Below are positions 6,935 to 11,530 of a stretch of DNA of 36,513 nucleotides, piece by piece. The notes beneath the pieces were generated by a model. The model did not search any database, was not told the origin of the DNA, and worked only from the letters and a program-made list of their open reading frames with translations. The DNA is from Methylococcaceae bacterium (lineage in GTDB: Bacteria; Pseudomonadota; Gammaproteobacteria; Methylococcales; Methylomonadaceae). The position numbers and the translations under genes were made by a program. Location of the stretch: NCBI GenBank assembly GCA_006844705.1, contig SPJS01000245.1, forward strand, positions 1 to 36,513. The letters are read 5' to 3'. Each line of letters starts with the position of its first letter. Within the stretch, counting starts at the first letter, position 1.

Positions 6935-7018
6935 ACAGTCGTGCTTTAGGCTTCCGAAAAAGCGCTCAACCACTGCATTATCCGAGCAGGCACCAACATC
7001 ACCCATGCTCGCTCTTGC
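6935..7018 (-). pseudogene. IS3-family transposase fragment (DDE C-terminal motif)
   Basis: The 28 codons on the minus strand read ASMGDVGACSDNAVVERFFG followed by SLKHDC. This is the highly conserved region around the last catalytic Glu of IS3-family integrase-core transposases (usual form SMS..G.C.DNA..E.FF..LK). Nothing else of the transposase remains; the fragment is joined to mini-element 1 on one side and an attC 3' half on the other. Confidence 0.65.
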
Positions 7019-7020
7019 AC

Positions 7021-7053
7021 TATAATCATCCAGTGATTTGCGACGTTAGATGC
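7021..7053 (+). repeat. 3' half of an attC site before the ccdAB cassette
   Basis: The sequence ends in GTTAGATGC (7045-7053), an exact R' box (GTTRRRY) with the TTAGATGC extension familiar from class 1 integrons. The preceding CCAGTGATTTGCGAC resembles CCGGTGATCAGAGC before the R' box of the next site (7752), as expected of an L' arm. The 5' half is replaced by the IS3 fragment. Confidence 0.5.
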
Positions 7054-7366
7054 CTGTTAATAATAGGTCTATAGCGCCTAAAATCTCAGATCTGAAACGT
7101 GCAAGTGATGTCACTTCTTTTATCAATGCTGTAGCTGGTATTGAAGTCATTTGATGAGTCAATAAAATAAAATTTCCTTCATCAATTTGAATTATTGGAC
7201 ATAGCTTTTTTGCATTTAAGTTGTTTAGTGTTTCAGTTGCAGACAACGGAATAACAACTCTAGAGTTTAAATCGTTAAGCAAGTCACATTGAACATCAAC
7301 AAAATATGGGTAAATCTTTTTTGAGAGTTTATTTTCATTTTTATAAAGTGTAAATTGCTTCATCAT
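7046..7366 (-). CDS. ccdB: CcdB-family toxin, DNA gyrase poison
   Basis: The 106-residue protein matches CcdB along its length: QFTLYKN, YPYFVDVQCDLL, LNSRVVIPL, CPIIQID, FILLTHQMTSIP and an end IDLLLTGI. CcdB toxins bind DNA gyrase subunit A and trap it on cut DNA. The F-plasmid protein ends WGI; here the Trp is replaced by Thr while Gly-Ile is kept. I recall the Vibrio fischeri integron CcdB ending in a similar TGI, so this is the chromosomal/integron branch and may still be active. It overlaps ccdA by 4 bases. Its stop codon lies inside the core site GTTAGATGC (minus strand GCATCTAAC), a compact fit typical of cassettes. Confidence 0.9.
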   Translation of the reverse strand: MMKQFTLYKNENKLSKKIYPYFVDVQCDLLNDLNSRVVIPLSATETLNNLNAKKLCPIIQIDEGNFILLTHQMTSIPATALIKEVTSLARFRSEILGAIDLLLTGI

Positions 7367-7608
7367 AACTCTCTATATGAGTCTGAAAACAAGCCTTTAT
7401 TTTCAGCAAGTTCATTTAGTGAATCAATGGCTTTTTTATTTTCTTTCAGCCAGTTTTCACGGGCAGAATCACGTACCTGTTTTTCGAGTGCAGTTTCTAG
7501 AGTGGCGGATAAATTGATTTTTAAATCACGAGCCTTGGTTAGTAAGTCACTGTTGACTGTTAGATTTGTTGGTTTTTTAGGGGCGTTATGGTTATAAATT
7601 TGGTGCAT
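7363..7608 (-). CDS. ccdA: CcdA-family antitoxin
   Basis: The 81-residue protein has an N-terminal ribbon-helix-helix type region (PKKPTNLTVNSDLLTKARDL, then NLSATLETAL) for DNA binding and autoregulation. The C-terminal tail NWLKENKKAIDSLNELAENKG is the segment that wraps CcdB. It precedes and overlaps ccdB, the normal antitoxin-first order. Its own promoter must lie between 7609 and 7679, inside the cassette. This explains how the pair can sit in the array in reverse orientation and still be expressed. Confidence 0.9.
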   Translation of the reverse strand: MHQIYNHNAPKKPTNLTVNSDLLTKARDLKINLSATLETALEKQVRDSARENWLKENKKAIDSLNELAENKGLFSDSYREL

Positions 7609-7670
7609 ATCGACAACCTTTGTATTCGTGCGTATAATGAATGCGTATTAATAGTGTAGCACTAGTGTAT

Positions 7671-7758
7671 GCATCTAACAAACTAATACACCGGACGCCA
7701 AACAGCGGGTTTTTATCTTTCCGGCACTTCTGTGGTGCCGGTGATCAGAGCGTTGGCA
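7671..7758 (+). repeat. attC-like site after the ccdAB cassette
   Basis: The R'' box GCATCTAAC (7671-7679) is the exact complement of GTTAGATGC at 7045, the other end of the cassette. It is followed by AAACTAATAC and an L''-like ACCGGACG. A 7-bp hairpin CCGGCAC/GTGCCGG (7721-7741) is central, then L'-like GCCGGTG and R'-like GTTGGCA (7752-7758). Spacing between R and L boxes (9-10 bases) is as in attC sites. The R' box departs from GTTRRRY at one position, so this site may be hybrid. Confidence 0.5.
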
Positions 7759-7819
7759 CGACAACGATTCATAGACGATATGAAGCATTGGTCACCAGAG
7801 CAGCTTGAGCCGGAGACAC

Positions 7820-7845
7820 ATCAAGGGGTCAGCCAGCTTGATTTT
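7820..7845. repeat. 26-bp repeat with REP-like hairpin, copy 2
   Basis: This is identical to 6606-6631. It lies in a 90-base stretch between two attC-like sites that holds no gene, and was probably left when a RAYT element was deleted from a cassette. Confidence 0.7.
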
Positions 7846-7846
7846 C

Positions 7847-7977
7847 CTCTAACCATTCGCTCAACCCGACCAGCGGGAATCTACGTGAAAATTTGGCTTT
7901 GTGGCTTCGTTCTAGTTTTGTATTTTTCGTAAGTCCGTGCAAATAATTCCCGCTGGCCGGTTACCTTGTCGTTAGCC
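7847..7977 (+). repeat. Near-complete integron attC site before the yefM-yoeB cassette
   Basis: This is the best attC site in the window. It starts CTCTAAC (R'', one mismatch to RYYYAAC) and continues CATTCGCTCAACCCGACC. This closely follows the common attC 5' half as I recall it (TAACAATTCGTTCAAGCCGAC). The arm AACCCGACCAGCGGGAAT (7863-7880) pairs with ATTCCCGCTGGCCGGTT (7946-7962), leaving one extra base unpaired as in attC L boxes. The end is GTTAGCC (R', 7971-7977). Total length is 131 bases with a 65-base variable middle. Confidence 0.7.
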
Positions 7978-8056
7978 CCTCAAAACATGTACTGTTAGTT
8001 GTACAACTAACGTTTGCTTGTTATACTTCCCTTTACGTAATTAAAGAGAGGTAAAT

Positions 8057-8311
8057 ATGCGTATTATTTCATTTACAGAAGCTAGAAATGGGCTGAAAGC
8101 AGTTTTAGATCAAGTCGTTAATGATGCAGACTGCACAGTTATAACTAGACGAGATAGTGAAGATGCAGTGGTAATGTCATTAGATTATTATAATAGTCTA
8201 ATGGAAACAGTATATTTATTAAAATCACCTGCAAATGCTGAGCATCTACAAAAATCTATTGAACAGTTTAATCAAGGAAAAGTACAAGAAAGAGAGTTAA
8301 TGAGTGAATAG
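8057..8311 (+). CDS. yefM: YefM/Phd-type antitoxin
   Basis: The 84-residue protein begins MRIISFTEARNGLKAVLDQV, the Phd/YefM DNA-binding fold, with ITRRDSEDAVVMSLDYYNSL next. The C-terminal tail (AEHLQKSIEQFNQGK) would cover the toxin. GAGAGG lies at a good distance before the ATG. The gene overlaps the toxin by 8 bases, and the pair represses its own promoter in known cases. A TTGTTATACTT stretch about 30 bases upstream could supply a -10 element. It is the first gene of cassette 3. Confidence 0.9.
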   Translation: MRIISFTEARNGLKAVLDQVVNDADCTVITRRDSEDAVVMSLDYYNSLMETVYLLKSPANAEHLQKSIEQFNQGKVQERELMSE

Positions 8312-8576
8312 ATGTTTAGCTTGGACAGATGAATCTTGGTCGGATTATTTATATTGGCAAACACAAGATAAAAAAACACTCAAACGTATTAATAAACTAA
8401 TTGAAGCTGTAAAACGACAGCCATTTGAAGGTATCGGTAAACCTGAACTATTGAAAGAAAACTTATCGGGTTTTTGGTCTCGTCGAATAGATGATACTCA
8501 TCGACTTATTTATGCTATTGCTGATGAGTATATAACCATCATTTCATGTCGATACCACTATTCACATAAAGGCTAA
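8304..8576 (+). CDS. yoeB: YoeB-type toxin, ribosome-dependent mRNA interferase
   Basis: The 90-residue protein starts at GTG 8304 inside the antitoxin's last codons. It matches YoeB throughout: W-DESWSDYLYWQTQDKKTLKRI near the start, GIGKPELLKENLSGFWSRRI with the catalytic Glu and Arg, DTHRLIY, and the C-terminal ISCRYHY with the catalytic His and terminal Tyr. YoeB cuts mRNA at the ribosome A site. The stop codon TAA lies in GGCTA|A at 8571-8576. GGCTA is the remaining R'' core of this cassette and the last A comes from the intron remnant that follows, or replaces the original AAC base. Confidence 0.9.
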   Translation: MNRCLAWTDESWSDYLYWQTQDKKTLKRINKLIEAVKRQPFEGIGKPELLKENLSGFWSRRIDDTHRLIYAIADEYITIISCRYHYSHKG

Positions 8577-8651
8577 TCGGGATAGGGAGGCACCTCACGA
8601 TGCCCCTCCTCCCACACCACCAGGGATACGGATCACGTACCATGACGGTTC
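8576..8651 (-). ncRNA. 3' end of a class C (attC-type) group II intron, truncated
   Basis: Read on the minus strand, the sequence goes from GAACCGTCATGG through TGGTGGTGTGGGAGG to TCCCTATCCCGAT. It then meets the exon TAGCC. This matches the domain V/VI tail of bacterial class C introns as I recall it (GAACCGCC...GGTGGTGTGGGAGG...CTCCCTATCCCGAT). The exon junction CCCGAT|TAGCC is the bottom strand of an attC R'' box, GGCTA|AC. This is the known insertion point (TTGT|TAGRC) of attC-targeting class C introns. The reverse transcriptase and 5' part are missing. Confidence 0.62.
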
Positions 8652-8721
8652 ATTATTATTGCGTTGATTTATCATGCCACCAGTGAAGGAGGCAAAAATA
8701 GGGGACAGATCACTAATAAAC

Positions 8722-8783
8722 GCCAATAAACGTGGTCTGTCCCTCATTTTATGCCAATAAACGTGGTCTGTCCCTCATTTTAT
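8722..8783. repeat. 31-bp perfect tandem repeat of the REP end
   Basis: The 31-base unit starting GCCAATAAACGTGGTCTGTC is present twice in a row (8722-8752, 8753-8783). Thirty of its bases recur at the right end of mini-element 1 (from 6895). The doubling mirrors the doubled left end at 6772-6811. Confidence 0.85.
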
Positions 8784-8830
8784 GATTAAGAGATATAATG
8801 CCGCCAGATTTTAATTCACCTCAGTTTTTT

Positions 8831-8950
8831 ATGCCACGTCGTCCCCGTTTGGTTTGTCCGAAGATACCTTTACATATTTTTCAGCGAGGCAATAATAGAC
8901 AGGGATGTTTTAACAGGGAAAGAGGGAGACCAGTTAAGAATGAACAATAA
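8831..8950 (+). pseudogene. Internally deleted RAYT transposase reduced to 39 codons
   Basis: It starts MPRRPRLVCPKIPLHIFQRG, then NNRQGCF, the usual N-terminus of RAYT/Y1-family transposases. It jumps directly to NRERGRPVKNEQ and a stop; the GRPxK tail is typical of the C-terminus. The frame is kept, so about 200 residues including the HUH pair and Tyr have been lost in one clean deletion. It cannot transpose by itself. Confidence 0.65.
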
Positions 8951-8970
8951 ACGTGGTCTGTCCCCCATCC

Positions 8971-9264
8971 CACGTTCAAACGATATTCTGCGTTCCTCTA
9001 TTAATTGAGCATTCTTTTCAGGATTTCAAGCAAAGTGTTTCATTACTGCAATTCAGCACATTGTACGCCTTTTGCAATCGCTAGTTTTACTCTTGTATAA
9101 CGGCTGGATAGGCCAAGGTCCCCGCTTGCCCTAACTTTGACAAAAATACGTTCACATTCGTCGACTTTCGATTGTTGCCGCCGCAAGGGTGACGATTCAA
9201 GCTTGTTTTTGAGCCGTAACGCGCTAAACGAGCCTCTGCTAACCACAACCACCAAAAAAGCACA
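8971..9264. other. Gene-free stretch between two RAYT remnants
   Basis: No recognised gene is present. A 74-codon open frame on the minus strand (9043-9267) has no family likeness and no ribosome site that I trust. The stretch is probably filler left by element decay. Confidence 0.4.
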
Positions 9265-9301
9265 CATAGAGGGTCAGTAATTCGGAACCTGACCCTCTAT
9301 G
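9265..9301. repeat. 13-bp inverted repeat at the 3' end of a RAYT remnant
   Basis: CATAGAGGGTCAG (9265-9277) pairs perfectly with CTGACCCTCTATG (9289-9301) over an 11-base loop. It overlaps the stop codon of the minus-strand RAYT fragment, so it is probably that element's REP-like end, different in sequence from the GGGGACAGACC family. Confidence 0.65.
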
Positions 9302-9458
9302 TCTTGGCAACAATATTAAAGGCATGATCTTGTTTGGTTTTTTTGAACGCTAAACGTAACTCGGTAACATGATCAACCAGAAGAGATCGGTTTCGCTCTG
9401 CTAAATTCCCGGTAAAAAAGTAATACGCGCCCGGAATATGGACCCGTCGATATTGCAT
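9297..9458 (-). pseudogene. N-terminal fragment of a second RAYT lineage
   Basis: The minus-strand ATG at 9458 opens 53 codons: MQYRRVHIPGAYYFFTGNLA, then ERNRSLLVDHVTELRLAF. This is the N-terminus of the RAYT/Y1 transposase type with (Y)RR..IPGA.YFFTVNL. The catalytic V(L)PDHLH motif would follow, but the frame ends in TAG at the inverted repeat. Its sequence is unlike the MPRRPR-type remnants nearby, so two transposase lineages have visited this spot. Confidence 0.65.
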
Positions 9459-9648
9459 GGTATTTGGTTTTTTTGTTTATGAAAATGTTGGAGTTCGTTC
9501 CTCTCCCTAACCTACCGGGTTATTCGTATTCCGGGGACTTGCCGTGGGCGATTTGGCGTTAACCGTACTGGGTTATCAAAGGGCTTGTGAATCGAAGAAA
9601 TAGATGGGGCGAATAATTATTTTTTAATCTATGCCTGATATTGTGAAA

Positions 9649-9668
9649 TAGTTCAAAATTTTGAACTA
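9649..9668. promoter_or_regulatory. 20-bp perfect palindrome, candidate operator for the CBM2/YceI unit
   Basis: TAGTTCAAAATTTTGAACTA is fully self-complementary and lies about 75 bases before the ATG of the CBM2-PKD-YceI gene; another TAGTTC half-site follows at 9669-9674. Its form suits a dimeric helix-turn-helix regulator, which is not encoded next door. Confidence 0.5.
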
Positions 9669-9742
9669 TAGTTCAGAAGGGAATTTTGCTGCATTCACCA
9701 GCAAACATCTTATCTTTAAAAAACTCACCGTACGGGTACACA

Positions 9743-11515
9743 ATGATTAAAATATCACCCTGTCGTTTTTTATTGTTGATTACGGCGTTATGTAATCAAT
9801 ATGCTTTCGCCGTGACCTGTGAATTTACTATTTCCAACGAATGGAATTCAGGATTCACCTCTTCTGTCACCCTGCTCAATGATACGCAAACCGCGATAGA
9901 TGGCTGGACGGCGTCCATCGAGTTTACAGATGGCTCCACCATCTCTCATATCTGGAATGCCGCACTGAGCGGTCAAGCGCCTTATCAGGCCAGTCACTTG
10001 TCTTACAATCAAACCATATCCCCTGGCCGTTCGGTCAGTTTTGGTTTTAATACGCAAAAGTCGTCCTCAGGCAGTGCCGCGCAAGCTCCGATGTTGGGGG
10101 GGATTTGTAGCAATGTGAGTGGAAATAATGCGCCGCATGCGGTCGCTTCCGCCTCATCATTAGAAGGTATCATCCCTTTAACGGTAGATTTTAATGCCTC
10201 CCAGTCCACCGATCCGGATGACGATGCGCTTAGCTATCTGTGGCAATTTGAAGATGGTACAACCAGCACTGAGGTCAGTCCGGCTTACACCTTTTCCGAG
10301 GCTGGGGAACAGTCGGTGACATTAACCGTTGACGATGGTGAACTGAGCGCCAGCACCACGCTCGACATTATCGCCACACTCCCGGAGCCTGAATCGGCAC
10401 AATGCGAATACATCATTACTAATGAATGGGGGTCTGGTTTCACCTCTACCATAAAAATCACCAATACAGCGGATCAAGCGATCAGCGCCTGGACAGCGTC
10501 GATAGCATTTCCTGAAAATTCCGCCAGCATTACTCAGATGTGGAATGCTGATTTCAGCGGTCAAAACCCTTATCAAGCCGGCAACACATCCTACAATGGC
10601 CGAATCGAGCCGGGTAGCACGGTCAGTTTTGGCTTCAATGCCAATAAATCAACGCACAACGCACCGGTGCAGATGCCGCTACTGGGCGACATTTGCGGCG
10701 AAAGTACCCCCCCTGCACTTAATAATCCGCCCCACATTATCGCGACTGTTTCACCTGATCGCGGTACTATCCCGTTGACAACTGATTTCGATGCCAACGC
10801 GTCGTTTGACCCGGATGGCGATGCATTGAGTTTCCATTGGGATTTTGGTGACGGTCAATCATCATCAGATGCCGTTACGAGCAATACTTATACCGAAGCA
10901 GGCGCTTACACAGTGACCTTAACGCTCACCGATAGCCAGCAGGCAACGGATACACAAACATTTACCCTCACCGCGCAAGCGCCGATTGTCAGTCATGCTT
11001 ACACCTTGGATGCGCAAGCGTCCTCGTTATTTTTTGTTTCCACCAAAAAAGTGCATGTGATTGAGTCGCACACCTTCACAGACATCACGGGCGACATATC
11101 CCCGGCTGGCGAAGCGCAAGTCCGTATTAATCTGGACAGTGTGGAGACCGGCATTGATGTCCGTAATGAACGCATGCGTAACGTATTGTTTGAAACCAGT
11201 CTGTTCAGCGAAGCCACGGTTTCCCTGAATATCGACATGGCGGTGATCGATGCCATCCCGATTGGCGGCGTTAGCCAGCACAGCATCAGCCCAACCGCCT
11301 CTTTGCACGGCGTAGATCTGGCATTGCAGACCCAGGTCAGTATCACTAAATTGAACGCCGACACCCTGGTGGTACAAAACCTCACACCGCTGCTGTTGAA
11401 TATTGAAGACTTCGATCTGGCAACAGGTATCGAAGCATTAAAAGACTTGGCCGGGCTGGATGTGATCAGTTATTCCGTGCCGGTTAATTTCACCTTGATT
11501 TTCAATAAACAATAG
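9743..11515 (+). CDS. Exported protein: two CBM2, two PKD and a YceI-like domain
   Basis: The start ATG 9743 gives a clean signal peptide (CRFLLLITALCNQYAFA). The in-frame TTG at 9686 would place 19 polar residues before it. Domains in order: CBM2 (about 25-122, CEFTISNEWNSGF, paired Cys, Trp in GWTAS and HIWNA); PKD (about 130-210); second CBM2 (about 220-318); second PKD with HWDFGDGQSS (about 328-410); YceI-like domain (about 416-590, DAQASSLFFVSTKKVHVIES, GDIS, MRNVLFE). CBM2 binds crystalline cellulose or chitin; YceI-like folds bind isoprenoid or other hydrophobic ligands. It resembles the CBM2/YceI proteins Cbp2D/Cbp2E of Cellvibrio, linked to oxidative cellulose attack. It precedes a related multidomain cytochrome. 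No catalytic hydrolase domain is present. Confidence 0.85.
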   Translation: MIKISPCRFLLLITALCNQYAFAVTCEFTISNEWNSGFTSSVTLLNDTQTAIDGWTASIEFTDGSTISHIWNAALSGQAPYQASHLSYNQTISPGRSVSFGFNTQKSSSGSAAQAPMLGGICSNVSGNNAPHAVASASSLEGIIPLTVDFNASQSTDPDDDALSYLWQFEDGTTSTEVSPAYTFSEAGEQSVTLTVDDGELSASTTLDIIATLPEPESAQCEYIITNEWGSGFTSTIKITNTADQAISAWTASIAFPENSASITQMWNADFSGQNPYQAGNTSYNGRIEPGSTVSFGFNANKSTHNAPVQMPLLGDICGESTPPALNNPPHIIATVSPDRGTIPLTTDFDANASFDPDGDALSFHWDFGDGQSSSDAVTSNTYTEAGAYTVTLTLTDSQQATDTQTFTLTAQAPIVSHAYTLDAQASSLFFVSTKKVHVIESHTFTDITGDISPAGEAQVRINLDSVETGIDVRNERMRNVLFETSLFSEATVSLNIDMAVIDAIPIGGVSQHSISPTASLHGVDLALQTQVSITKLNADTLVVQNLTPLLLNIEDFDLATGIEALKDLAGLDVISYSVPVNFTLIFNKQ

Positions 11516-11530
11516 CCGGGAGGAAAGACA

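Larger units (their letters stand above)
8694..8970 (+). mobile_element. RAYT-derived mini-element 2 with inverted REP ends
   Basis: The left end AAAAATAGGGGACAGATCAC and the right end CGTGGTCTGTCCCCCAT are inverse REP motifs. Inside are two tandem copies of the right-end motif, the 80-bp block shared with mini-element 1 (8784-8863), and a shrunken transposase gene. It lies directly beside the intron remnant and closes the cassette array on this side. Confidence 0.65.

Noticed and set aside
6844..7074. 76-codon open frame over mini-element 1 and the IS3 fossil
   Set aside because: It crosses the borders of three unrelated remnants and is in a frame other than the RAYT start.
7732..7932. 66-codon open frame between two attC-like sites
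   Set aside because: It begins in a hairpin, runs through the REP repeat and into the attC arm; no family likeness.
9043..9267. 74-codon open frame on the minus strand
   Set aside because: Starts inside the RAYT end hairpin, no recognisable protein, no good start signal.
5200..9500. Search for an integron integrase or an attI site
   Set aside because: No tyrosine recombinase frame of sufficient length exists on either strand, so the array is called as lacking an integrase.
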